DNA of 64,000 bases from NCBI GenBank assembly GCA_038093975.1, contig JBBPTG010000066.1:1-64000 (forward strand), in the 5' to 3' direction. The notes beneath the pieces were generated by a model. It searched no databases. It was not told the origin of the DNA and saw nothing but the letters and a program-made list of their open reading frames with translations. This document shows positions 35,219 through 46,368 of this stretch, one piece after another. Positions within the stretch are counted from its first letter, which is position 1; every line of letters starts with the position of its first letter. Made by a program: the position numbers and the translations under genes. Source of the DNA: Chalciporus piperatus. Lineage: Eukaryota > Basidiomycota > Agaricomycetes > Boletales > Boletaceae.

Positions 35219-35757
35219 CTGCAATCAGAAGACCGGGATGGACTCGATGCTTATTGTACCAACACGGACTCCAGCCTACCAAAGTACATCATCATAATTT
35301 AGGATAACATTCTATCTCCAACTTTCCAGAACTGTCGGATCGTATGCTGTTTTTTATTTATGCATTTATTCGACTCAAGTCTGCCGGCATCTGAGAGGAA
35401 TTGAGCTCGGCAAGATTACGAACACTCAATGACACTCATGCCGATTTTGTCTTCAGGGGTTTTGCCACGTCACGGGCGATCAATGTGCCAGTGTGCTCGA
35501 GGGAATTGGCGGGTCGAAAGCCTTGGATTTTTAATTTTTGAATGCTTCTATAAGTGCAAAACCATTGGACGATTGGGCTCAGGATTTGCTCAGGGCGCGG
35601 GCAACGAGGAGAAAGTCGGACTTGCTTCTTCAGTTGCGTGTTTCGCTTCAACGCAATTGAGTTCTCGGCGCAGACTCACACAGTAAGCAATTAATAGCCT
35701 GAGCCGGAGCTGCGGCCGACAACCTGAACAATCATATGGGATAACATTGTGGATGCA

Positions 35758-35764
35758 TATATAT
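35758..35764 (+). promoter_or_regulatory. TATA-like box of P450 gene B
   Basis: TATATAT about 60 bp upstream of the start codon at 35823. Confidence 0.35.
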
Positions 35765-35822
35765 TGCATCAACTTGAAGTGCCCCTACTACCACCACAGC
35801 CCGCCTTCCAGTGTGCACGAAA

Positions 35823-38473
35823 ATGCCGCTCCCCCCTGGGCTAGTTGCGTTGGCAAAGCTTGTACCTCGCCTCCTCCTCGCACCAGCGACAGTATACATC
35901 GGTCTTCGAGCCTACCGTGCAATCGTCGGCCAATATGCCCCGCAATGGCTTTCTATACCTGCTTACTTCTTGGCGCTACCAGCCACATTCGCCGTAGGTG
36001 TGGCATACGCTCGGATGAAAGACCGTAGGCAGGCTGCACGACGCGGGGCTGTCCTTCCCCCTTCAATAAAAAGTAGATGGCCGGGCAGTTTCGACAAGCT
36101 CTCTGGATTGGTGTGGAACTTCAGCAATGGCTATATTGGCACGACCCTGCATCTTTTCCTGCCAGATTTGGATATGCTAATCGTACGCTTCACTAGCTGA
36201 ATGGTCAGATGCAGAATGCGTAGAAATTGGAAACACCTTCAACGCATATATGTTGTTTGAGAACAGGGTAAGTGTCTGAGGCTGTTTTCAAAAACGCAAT
36301 CTCACCGACGTTTTTATGTGCAGATTTTCACCATTGAACCCGAGTATGTCAAGGTGAGCCATCTATTGATCGTTGCATGCTAGGTTCCTCATGTGTCCCG
36401 CGTGACCAAGGCGATTCTCGCAACTCATTTCAACTCGTTCGTCAAAGGTAAAGTTGTCAATGAAATTCAAGTAGATCTCGCACTGAGAAAACATGCAGGC
36501 CCTATTTTTCATGACCAGTTCAATTCCCTTCTGGGAACTGGCGTCTTCAACTCAGATGGTATGCACGCCTCCGATCGACACCCGAGTATTTTCTAATCTT
36601 TCTGGACTGATTTAGCTGACACCTGGAAGTAAGCAACGAATTCGTAGTATTGCCGTTCTGTGACTGATTTTCCCCAGATTCCACCGCTCAATGACCCGTC
36701 CGTTTTTCAGTAGAGATCGCATTAGCGATTTCGACATCTTTGAGAAACACGCCGAGGATGCAATCAATCAAATGAAGATTCGCCTGCGCGAAGGCTACCC
36801 CGTCGACATCCAAGACATGGCCTCGCGTTTCACTCTCGATTCAGCAACTGAATTCCTCTTCGGAAAGGACGTCCGCTCCCTCTCAGCGGGACTCGTCTAC
36901 CCACCTTCGTCTCCACTGTCCCAGAACCCCGAGTTTTTGAACCATCCGTCCAATCGATTCGTCCGTGCGTTCACAGAAGCGCAGATCACTACTGCGTATC
37001 ACTCCAATTATGGATCTTCCTGGCGTTTGGTCGAGTTTTGGGGAGATGAAGTACAGAAACACATGAAGGTCTGCTTTGAATTTATCGATCCAATCTTGGC
37101 GGATGCCATCGCGAAGAAGCGCGAATTAAAGAGTCACGATCTTCTCGCGGACGAGCAAGGAACGAAAGAGGTCAGAGAAGGAGAGACCCTCTTGGAGCAC
37201 TTGGTCAACTACACCGAAGGTTAGCGATATCCGTGCCTTGGGGAGGGGAGTTTGGTTTGGTGTATTGATGTGGTTCTTAGATCAAACGGTCATCAGGGAC
37301 GAAACGATGAACATCATGATCGCTGGAAGGGACACGGTGAGCTGATCTGCATATCCTCTCGCGAATCTGGTTTGATCTTAGTCCCACTTTGCAGACTGCA
37401 GGCACCCTGACGTTTGCGGTTTATATGCTCTCTCAGCACCCTGACGTACTTGAGCGCTTGCGAGAGGAGATTCTTACCACAATTGGCGGTTCGCGGAGAC
37501 CTACGCACGAAGACATGCGGGAGATGAAGTACCTGAGGGCTTTCATCAATGGTACGCGAATCACCTCTGTTAAAGGTATTTCAGGCTCCTGATCTTGAAA
37601 TACATGACGTTAGAGACTCTCCGGTTGTACCCACCTGTGTAAGTTGTGTTCTTTGTGTTCTTTGGGTGAAGGGCAAGCTCTAAATAGCTTCATGGCCTTG
37701 CAGCCCGTTCAATGTCAGGTACGGATGGACTTTTTCCGTTCGTTCTATGTCCTGATCTTCTGTAGGTTGTCTACCGAAGAACAAGTTTGGCCAGCAGCGA
37801 ATGGTGGAAAACCCTTCTATGTTCCCGCTAATACCATGTGAGCATGACTGACCGTTGTCCTCACGATCTACCTTAACCAGGGGTGTAGAATGATGTATAG
37901 CGTTTTCCTAATGCATCGCAGAAAAGACCTATGGGGTCCCGATGGTGAGTTTTCCTACTCGAGAACAATTGGCGGGTAGACATTGACCTCAAATTTCCAC
38001 AACCCCTCTTTAGCCGACCTCTTCGACCCGGACAGATTCCTCGACGAACGTCTGCGCAAGTATCTCACTCCAAACCCGTTCATTTTCTTGCCATTTAACG
38101 CTGGCCCACGGATCTGCCTCGGACAACAGGTACTCGTATCGCGTATCTTGGTGTGTGACATCGACTGACGAATGACACGACCAGTTTGCATACCACGAAG
38201 TGTCCTACTTCCTTGTCCGCCTTTTGCAGTCCATTGATGCCGTTACGCTCGATGTGAACACGCAACACCTCCCCCCGGCTGATTGGGCGCAAGCAAAGGG
38301 TCGCAAAGCTCTGGAGAAGGTGGTGCTTAGGTCTCATCTGACCATGTATGTCAAGGTACGTTTTTCTTCTCCCATTCATCGCCTGTCGAGCTGGTGTTGA
38401 ATCTACCGACCACGTTTCAAAGGACGGGCTGTGGGTCAAGACGAGGGAAGCCAGCCCTGTCGAATCGGCTTAA
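35823..38473 (+). CDS. Cytochrome P450 B (CYP63-like, clan 52 type)
   Basis: Tandem paralogue of P450 A, 605 bp downstream in the same orientation. It has the same landmarks: [20 protein letters not shown] with a membrane anchor, [19 protein letters not shown], the I-helix [27 protein letters not shown] and [13 protein letters not shown]. The first exon (35823-36138) must end at a GC donor (TATTG/GCACGA) to keep the conserved GYIG and reach the next exon at about 36200 ([13 protein letters not shown]); the equivalent site in gene A is GT. The following exons are canonical. The exon 36691-37224 is uninterrupted where gene A has an intron. If the weak GC donor is not used, the gene would be inactive. 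Confidence 0.83.
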
Positions 38474-38711
38474 CGTTATTTGAAGCTTCGGACTATTCTT
38501 TATTTATTCTCCATCGCTACTCCATCTCTGTTGTCCCAACTGCCTGTAATATTAGTATACGCAGTCTCGTGTAGTCTACGATGCCGCCATCACTTATGCG
38601 CCGGAAGAACTTGTTCACGTCAATGGTCATCTTGTTGCTCAAACGACAATGCATTAGGTATGAGTATAGGTAGATTACCGTGACCGACAGAGCCCGTCCG
38701 CGCATTGGCCC

Positions 38712-39846
38712 CTATGCATCCCCGTTCTCCATCGACTGGGGATTCCATGGACCTGCGTCACTCAATGAACAACCTCCAGGGCACTGACACTTGCCACCAA
38801 ACTCGACGGGTAGATTCTCCGCCGGGATCTGTGCAAGCAACTTCTCCTTCACGGCGCCGCTGCTCACGATATCGATCTTTGCCACCGTGACCTCATCCAG
38901 CCACGGTTTGATGATCGACCAAACGGTAGAGAATGCCCAAGGTGCGTTGATGATATAGAACTTGCCCATGCACTCTGGGTAGCGATCTTGGCCGATACCA
39001 GCTGCCTGAAAGACGTAATCTTTGACTCTATAAAAAGAGGTGAGGGAAACGCCTGCGAGATCCATGATGGTGCAGGACGTCTCTACGGGGTGGCCGACTG
39101 CTTTGGAACAGGAGGGGAGACGTTCGGTGAGGAATTTTTCGTATTCGAGGACGAAACGCCGGAGTTGGCGGTCTTGGGATGTGATGGCGTTGAGTGCGTT
39201 GACGTCGATCTTGCCGAGGCGTTGGATGTATACCGGCTGGCCGTCCTGCGAGTGAAAAGGGTGAGCATCGCGAGTTGAGCGACGGCGTAAAGACGCACCT
39301 TGTCCATCTTGTGATAATACTGGGGGTAATACTTGTCCACCTCTTTCTTCTCCGTAAATTCAAAGTTCCTAGTTTCGTCGTTCGTAAGTGGTGTGGGTAT
39401 CCAAACGCTAATTTCGCGACCTACTTTACGATATCATCCACATCGAGATCCTTCCGCCACTGTTCAGCGGATAACAGCATGGCTTTCGTCTTTGCGACGT
39501 CGAATTTGCGAGCTCTCAGAAATCTATAACGAGTTGTGTCAACGTCGTCGTTGTCGTGCTGCGGTGCGGTGCGCAGGCTCGTGCGGGCCAATCCGTCGAC
39601 CATCGGCAACCATCGCCATGGACGGATTGGATGGCAGGGAAGGATGTGGGACGTACCGGAGCAGTGTAGCGTCGTCCATCCTCTCCGGAACGAAGTGGCC
39701 CTCGTCTATGAGTTCTTGCTTGAGTTTGTCGAGCGCATGTTGGTGCGCGGGGGTCAAGTTGCCCAAACGACCTGGCAAGGGCTTGTAATTCGGGTCTGTG
39801 ATGCCGTCTGGCATTGGGCTGACTGAGGCAGGTTCAGAGGAGGACA
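38712..39846 (-). CDS. Sec14-like phosphatidylinositol/phosphatidylcholine transfer protein
   Basis: Exons run from the ATG at 39846 (to about 39658), through LRARKFDVAKTKAMLLSAEQ (about 39530-39423), FTEKKEVDKYYPQYYHKMDK (about 39365-39302) and the main CRAL-TRIO exon, to the stop at 38712, about 300 residues. The N-terminal CRAL-TRIO-N helix bundle (LLRFLRARKFDV), the strand GRPVYIQRLGKID, the segment TIMDLAGVSLTSFYRVKDYV, and NAPWAFSTVWSIIKPWLDE are all characteristic of Sec14. Yeast Sec14 transfers PI and PC between membranes and supports Golgi export; the same role is likely here. The start MSSSEPASVSPMPDGITDPN precedes the usual LPGRLGNLT. Confidence 0.9.
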
Positions 39847-40388
39847 TGGTCATGAACAAAAAGGGTGGAAGCAAAGGACGAAGGGCTCTCGCGAAGCAAA
39901 TTTGTAAACAGGAACCAGCAAGGTGGCACACCAAGTTGGCGGTGCTTGGCACATGCGACTTAGAATCATACCCGAGAACCCGGCGTACTATAGACCAAAT
40001 AAAAATGATTCGCATCATTATTTCCATAGCCCAGAAACACGAGTTGAGTCGTGAATCTAATGCGAGGGGGCTTGGGCAGACCATCTACTAATGTACAAGA
40101 TGCGGCTCATCAAATAAAATGTACATGCTGAGAGCAACGCAGGTTGAAATGCAATGAGTGACCGTGCAGGAGATCATAGATGTGACATGATTGCAACCGA
40201 AAGAATTGGTCCGATAACAAACCAATAACGTGTGTTTTCTGAAATACATTTTCGTGAACGCAAACGGCCGACGAATCGCGTGGTATTACATTTTGAAGGC
40301 GAAGAGAGCGTCAAGGCAGTTTTATACGATGTCCCAGAGTTCCTCGAGAGCGCAGCAGAACTTGAAAAAAGTGAATGTGTTGGCAATC
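39847..40388. other. Intergenic, nothing recognised
   Basis: This region holds the upstream flank of the Sec14-like gene and the downstream flank of the Nep1 gene. No repeat or further gene was seen. Confidence 0.4.
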
Positions 40389-41674
40389 TCATAATCGGAA
40401 AGGCTCATCACACACCTTTCCACATGCAACGGATGCACTCAGTGGATATTCACTGATACTGATCTTTTCATCGACAACGTGATCAGCAAAGTCATCCCGA
40501 CCACGAGCCATGGCACCAACGAAGACGGCGATCGAGTGTGTCTCCGGCAGCGTAGGTAGGTATTTTGACAATCGAACACTCTGGGCGTCACCGGATAGGG
40601 CTAGACAGAGAGTCAACGAAAGGTAGATTGAGATGGAGAGGATAGACCTACTCAGTTTGATGGTGTTGACAGGAAGATGGTCGGCGACGGGGTTCTGAGA
40701 TCGAGTTAGTGGAAATGCAGCGTTCTACACAGAGATATCTGTCTACCTTGACCACTTTGAGTAATTTTTCGGGGCCGTTGACACCTCGAATAGAGAGCTT
40801 GTGAAGGAGTTGAACTGACAAAGATATGGTCGGTCACTTGTACGAAAACGTGTCAATTGCATACCCATGAGACCGCTGAAACGTTTGAACGTCCGCGGTA
40901 TTCTTACATGAGGGTTGACCTCGATGAGCACACCTTTTGCGGTGTGGATGTATACCTGGAGCAACCCCGCCTTGTTAAGAGGCGAGTCCAGCAATGTCAA
41001 GAGACACTAAAAACGGGATTTAACGAACATAGCGACAATGGGACATCAGACTGGCTCACCTGATGTGTGATGTCTGGACGGGCGTCCGCAATGTCTCTGC
41101 CAGTCTTTGCGAGAATACCCTGGTGGTCGTCGCAGTTCAAGAGGGTGTACTTGACCTCTCCCTCTCTGCCACCCTTTCCCTTTCCACCACTCGAAACCCT
41201 GTACGCCTCCAAACACGCCTGCTCCAAGATGACGAACAGCCTCCGTTGAGAAGAAGTGACTCCACCCTTGGGTACGTGTGCCTGTACGGGCAACATGGAT
41301 GGATTTGCAGGTTGAGGCATTGGGTTGTTTGACGTCGACGCCATTTTTCTTGATTTTGAGGCTGGAAGTGGACGCGTTGGACGTTGTGGACTTGGTTGGC
41401 GAACTTGAGTGTTGTCGTTTTGTGAATGATCAGCTGAATCGATTTGCATGTTGTCCTTATCGGAGCCTTCCGAATCGGAGGTTGAGTTGGCCCTACGACG
41501 CTGCTGAGGTCGCTCATCAACCGGAGTCGACTTGGGACGCGGTGGAGGTGTGAAGACGGTCTCTGGCTCGTCCTCAGGCTGGAGAAGCCTCACCCGGTTC
41601 AACGCGGGTGCTGCAGTAGAACCAGAATGACGGCGACGACGGGCTGGGACGGCTTCAGGTGTGGCAATGGACAT
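40389..41674 (-). CDS. EMG1: rRNA small-subunit pseudouridine N1-methyltransferase Nep1
   Basis: Four or more exons from the ATG at 41674 to the stop at 40389, about 380 residues. The first exon has a basic, disordered extension of about 150 residues ([20 protein letters not shown] and a P/S/Q-rich part) that is longer than in yeast Nep1. The conserved SPOUT-class domain follows: [69 protein letters not shown] and, at the end, [16 protein letters not shown]. The enzyme N1-methylates a pseudouridine near the 18S decoding site and is needed for 40S biogenesis in the nucleolus. Confidence 0.92.
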
Positions 41675-41887
41675 CTCGCTCGATTTTTTTTTTTGAAGTA
41701 GAGGTTGGAAGGACCGTACAAGGAGTAACAAGTAAAGATGGAGGGGTAAACCAGAGAAATGAAAAAGATATCAGGGATCGGATATGATAAAGGTACGAGG
41801 CTGTCCGCCTTATTCTCCTCACACAATCATACACAAATATCCTTGGGGTCGATACCTCAGTACGAGTCGAGCCTTCGCACACACGTA

Positions 41888-42560
41888 TCACAAGATCTCA
41901 TACAATTTTAGAAGTCTTCGCCCGTGCGAGACGGTTGTCGACCGGCGGTGCCTACGACTGATGCGCCGATCGCGGTGGAATGGAACAATCCTGCGATCTA
42001 TAAGAAGATAATAGGAGATACTCACCGGGAAAGATAGGGTTTGATACCAATGGATAATAAATATGGCGCAGATAGTTGGATACATCATGTGGTCACAGAA
42101 TCCGGTGCTTGACGTATACGGAATGGCGTGTGATGTTAGGAGTATCAGTCTGCAGTCATCTGGGGTGATCCCGTTGCGGGGAGTGTACGTGGTGAGCACA
42201 TGCACGAGGCTATTGGTGACAGGATCGATAATCAAAAACAAGAGCCTGAACTGGTAAAAGAACCAGAGCTTAACTTGTGCATGTGCACCAACTGGTGCAA
42301 TTCTAAACGAGGGTGCTTCGGGGAAGATCGGGGGAAGGCAGGATGCTGGACCGTCCTGGTATGTTTGCAAGTTCTTGACACCTACCTCATCCAGACAGCC
42401 TTCCTGAGAAACGAGGTTACAATCTGGGCAATCAGTTCTGTCCACTCTGTGCGAGCCAGGCCGATAAGCGAAATAAATAATCTCGATAACATCTCGGAGA
42501 TGACCATTTTAACATCCTCAGCATTCAACCGAGCGGAGAGCGCTCACCGCTGCTGAACGA
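41888..42560 (-). CDS. Uncertain spliced gene between Nep1 and Cgi121
   Basis: There is a gap of about 1 kb between two conserved minus-strand genes. A possible first exon starts at an ATG at about 42567 (MNPRSAA, then a GTGAGC donor). A segment WTELIAQIVTSFLRKAVWM lies at about 42445-42385. An open stretch at 42270-41990 reads LLFLIIDPVTNSLVHVLTTY and SSTGFCDHMMYPTICAIFII. Splice-like sites surround each, but I cannot fix one frame and recognise no family. It may instead be untranslated sequence or chance open frames. Confidence 0.25.
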
Positions 42561-42666
42561 GGATTCATGGCGGTAGGCGTGACAACCTACCTCGGGAATG
42601 AACATGACGAGTTGAACCAACAAAAAGGGCATGGAATCTGCTCGCGACTGCCTCATGCGAGAGAAT

Positions 42667-43440
42667 CTAGGCCATGATGGTTTTCATTGCGACAGAACTT
42701 ATAACGATGTTGTCAATAATCGCTCGTTCTTTTGGATCATCTCCTATGAAATCTCTCAAAGCTGGCTCTTGATCTAGTTTGTAATGCTGATGGTGGACGA
42801 TCAGTTGGAGAGATAACGAGTGCAAGGAGCGAGCACTTGCCTTCACCACCGTTGACCAATCGGTACCTTGAGCAACATTCGCCACTAGGTCCAGCTCCCC
42901 GTCGACAACAGCGCGCATCTTCTCTAGAATACCAGGTCTCTCCCCCGTGTCGATGCGCATGACGATAAGATCCGTCGTTGTGTTCGAGACTCCATACCGC
43001 CTGATGCCCTCGGTGATCTGGACACGATGTCACGACACGCCTCGGATGGTGGAGATGCAAATCAACGTACGTTAGTTGTTGGGTTGAGAAAATAAATGAT
43101 CTCTGAGTGGACTGTCTTTGTCTTCATTGAGCCCTCCGCCTCAGCGAGGAGCGCCTGAAATGCGGCTGTCTGTAGATGCAGAGGACTTGTGATCTTTCGG
43201 AAGTGAGTCAACTGGCACGGCCAAAGGGCCACACGAACGACAGACCAGGCTAGCGTTGATGAAGGCAAAGTTGACTGCATCCCGTTCCTCCTTCCCCTCT
43301 GGACCCTCCATGGTGGCAGCCTTGATGATTCGTGATCTGATTTGACCAGCATTCTTGACATTCTTGAACTTTGCGGTGAATACGGCTGATGTATCGAATT
43401 TTGGACATTGATATATCTCCAAGAGATCCATCTTGTTCAA
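42667..43440 (-). CDS. CGI121: KEOPS complex subunit Cgi121
   Basis: Two or three exons: 43440 to about 43085 with an intron inside, then about 43030-42841 and 42786-42667, near 200 residues. The sequence fits the Cgi121/TPRKB family: VFTAKFKNVKNAGQIRSRI, VNFAFINASLV, MKTKTVHSEIIYFLNP, then MRIDTG after the splice, and a final HYKLDQEPALRD helix. The KEOPS/EKC complex makes the t6A37 base of ANN-decoding tRNAs; Cgi121 contacts Bud32 and helps bind tRNA. The last intron (42840-42787, 54 bp) has a consensus GC donor (AAG/GCAAGT) and a CAG acceptor. It has no in-frame stop, so retention would add 18 residues. Confidence 0.82.
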
Positions 43441-43591
43441 GTTCTAGTTTGACTTGTCGCGACGCCGCATTGACTGCCACAATTGTTCTACGCTAGTACC
43501 CTCGTTCTACGCTTCGACTCTACACTTGTTCTACAGATTCTTCTCCGTTTTTTTATAATCCACCAACTCGAGTTTCATGCAGGCGTGAAGA

Positions 43592-45767
43592 TGTTTCAAT
43601 CTCTTGCACGACTCCCTCTCTCCTTTCTTGTCTCTCTCCTCACTCTTCATGCAACAGCAGCGCCATTGACAGTCTCAGCCTCAACCGTCTTGACACCACA
43701 GAACTTCAAGGAGACGATATCGAAGGGCGTATGGTCAGTCCTACATCGAATGCCGAGTCTTTCAATGTAGTTTAACCACTGATTTGCAGGTTCATCGAAC
43801 ACTTTTCTCCCTACTGTCCTCATTGCCAGCATTTTGAGCCAACATGGAACGAGGTCGTCTCCCACTTTGAAAGCATGACAGACCCGGGTGTCCACCTCGC
43901 TCAAGTCAACTGTGCGCTCAATGGTGGTATGTCCAGCTACATTCTACAAAAACGTTCACGATCACGAATTCTGCCAGATCTTTGTAACGACAACAAGATC
44001 ACTGGGTACCCACAGATGAATCTATACCGAAACGGAGAATTTGTCGACACATTCAGGCAGGATAGGGAATTCCACTTGCTGGTCGATTACTTGGTGCCAC
44101 ACGCGGAACCAGAGGGAATAACTCTCACTACCCCGGAAACGAAACAAGAAGAGGTTACACCAACACCGACACCGACACCAACACGGACCTCCGAACGTCT
44201 CGTCGTCCAAGCCACTCGTGCAGAAGCGAACCCATCAGGAGAGGTCGTCTCGCTCAACGTACAGACATTCGACAGCTTTCTCAGCCAAGGACCTGCATTC
44301 ATCAAGTTCTTTGCACCATGGTACAATACCGTCACTTTTTGACATGCGGGGTTTTCGTTAACTTAGGCTTAGGTGTGGGCACTGCAAGAATTTGGCACCG
44401 ACTTGGGTCAAGCTCGGTCGGCGCATGCAACACAAGTTCAACGTCGCGGAAGTGGACTGTGACCAGCACAAGGCTTTGTGTGTGAGCCAGGGTGTCACAG
44501 GTTTCCCCATGCTGTACTTCTATGCCCATGGAGCGAGGACGGAATATACTGGTGGACGGTCATACGAACAACTCGTCTCGTTCACTGACAAGGCATCCAA
44601 CCCGTGAGGCCCTTTGTCTCTATCATGGTCGCGTGGCTCATACTTGGTTCAGAACAATGCAGGTGATCCAACCTTCAGAGTTGGAACAGGTTGCTCGCGA
44701 TAACTCAGTGATGTACCTCTTGCTCCATGACTCCTCTGAGCCCCGAGTATTCGTGCGTTAATGATCGAATTTGGACGACGTGCTATTTTTACTGATGGAG
44801 TCACTAGAGCGATGTGGCCAAAGGTTCTCAGATGCTCCTGGGATCACCGCCGGTGTATGTCTCGACCTCGCCAGAGCTTTTCCGCAAGTACAATGTCCCT
44901 TCGAGCGCCTCGTCCGTGATTCTCGCTTTCAAGGACTCCGACACGCGAGAGCCCGCAGCCACGTTCTATCCCTCGTCTTCCCAGCCTACTGACGCCCTCA
45001 AGACATGGTTCTTCACCAATCGCTTCCCGTCCTCCTTCGAACTCTCCAAAGCCGTGTTCCAGCAAGTCATGTACGCACCCCACAACCCGCTCGTCGTCAT
45101 CGTTGGGACGCAAAGCGACGCGCAGGACGACGTGAGCGCGAAGTTGAGCGAGATCGCAAAGAAGTGGCGTTTGCGTCGCAACGCTGGGTCAGACGCCGCT
45201 GCGCGGGACGTTGTGTTCACGTGGATGGATGCAGGTCAATGGGGAAAGTGGATGAAGGATATGTATGGGATCAAGCCGAGCGGTGGACTAGATATCGTCG
45301 TTGCTGATCATCAGGTGAGGAATTCCCCTTGAATTTTTTCGTCGCTTTGTGTTTGATGGCCATGACTGACGCGAGCGTTGTTGCATAGCGTCTGGTGTAC
45401 TACGATAAAGACGGCTCTGGCCAATCCATCAAGCTCAACTCGGTCAGCGTCGCGTCTGCGCTCGAGATGATCCTCGGGGGTACCGCCCGGGCGAAACACT
45501 CGCAGAACATCTTCGAGCGAGCAGTGAGGGTGCGTTTTCGTTTCCCAGCAAACACTCTTTTTTGTTGTTGTTGTTGTTGACTTACGCGATTGCTCTGGTC
45601 AGTCGTTCAACTCGGTGCTCGTAGGACTCGAGGGTTCGATAGCGGCACACCCTTACGTGTCTATCTGTGTCATCCTGGGCATCATTGGGGCCGTGTTCAT
45701 GGCGCTCCGGGGACTGCTCTTTGACGATTTCGTGGATTTGGAGGCGGAGAAACGGCGTTTGGATTAG
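43592..45767 (+). CDS. Membrane-anchored protein disulphide isomerase-like protein
   Basis: About seven exons encode roughly 580 residues. A signal peptide (MFQSLARLPLSFLVSLLTLH) is followed by a first thioredoxin domain with the active site YCPHCQHF and the cis-proline in GYPQMNLY. A threonine/proline linker (PTPTPTPTRT) comes next. A second thioredoxin domain has WCGHCKNL and GFPMLYFY. Two weaker thioredoxin-like, presumably non-catalytic, domains follow (LHDSSEPRVF; then LVVIVGTQSDAQDD), and a C-terminal membrane span (HPYVSICVILGIIGAVFMAL) precedes a short charged tail. The layout resembles TMX3-type PDIs: disulphide formation and isomerisation in the ER lumen with the tail in the cytosol. 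CPHC is more oxidising-looking than CGHC, so the two sites may differ in redox role (inference). Confidence 0.87.
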
Positions 45768-46368
45768 TCTGCTGCGACACTTGCTACTGGATATACTAGA
45801 GTAACTTAGATCTGAATGAATTTCATCTTATTCACTACACCAAAGATATCACAGCGAGTGCGAGGCCACTCCAAGCGCAGATGCGTCCGACATGTCATTG
45901 CTCGCGAAAAGTGTTTCTATGCATTCGATAGTTATGATTAAACAGCGTGCAGGGTATGATACAAAAACGTCAAGGTAATAATGTACAACTTTGCGCAGGA
46001 TATATTATCTAACAGAAATAAAACACGGTCAAATTAGATCGGCATGTATACTTTTTTTCTATCTCTTGTTTTCGATATTGTCTGCTTTTTTCCCTCGTTT
46101 TTGCCAAAGACTTGGGGGACACCTCGACGTATGATTGCATCATTCCTGTCTTTCCGGGTCGTTTGAAAACATGATAAATAGGAGACAAATAATAAGAATG
46201 GACGAAATGCGTGATGGAATTTGCGAGCGTGATAAGTAGGATGTGGGGACATGCTTCCGTCGCGCGCGCGCGTCAGATGATGGGTCATGCGAGAGTTATG
46301 CCAGATGCTGTGAATGTCGAGTGTCCAAAGGGTCGAATACCGTGGACGATGTGGGGTCAGGGCGAATA
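45768..46368. other. Convergent intergenic region
   Basis: Three-prime flanks of two genes; there is a short CG-alternating run (about 46261-46272). No gene was recognised. Confidence 0.4.

Noticed and set aside
45555..45580. TTG trinucleotide repeat as a functional element
   Set aside because: It lies in an intron of the PDI-like gene and is a simple pyrimidine-rich microsatellite.
46255..46275. CG-alternating run
   Set aside because: Short, in a convergent intergenic region; no associated feature.
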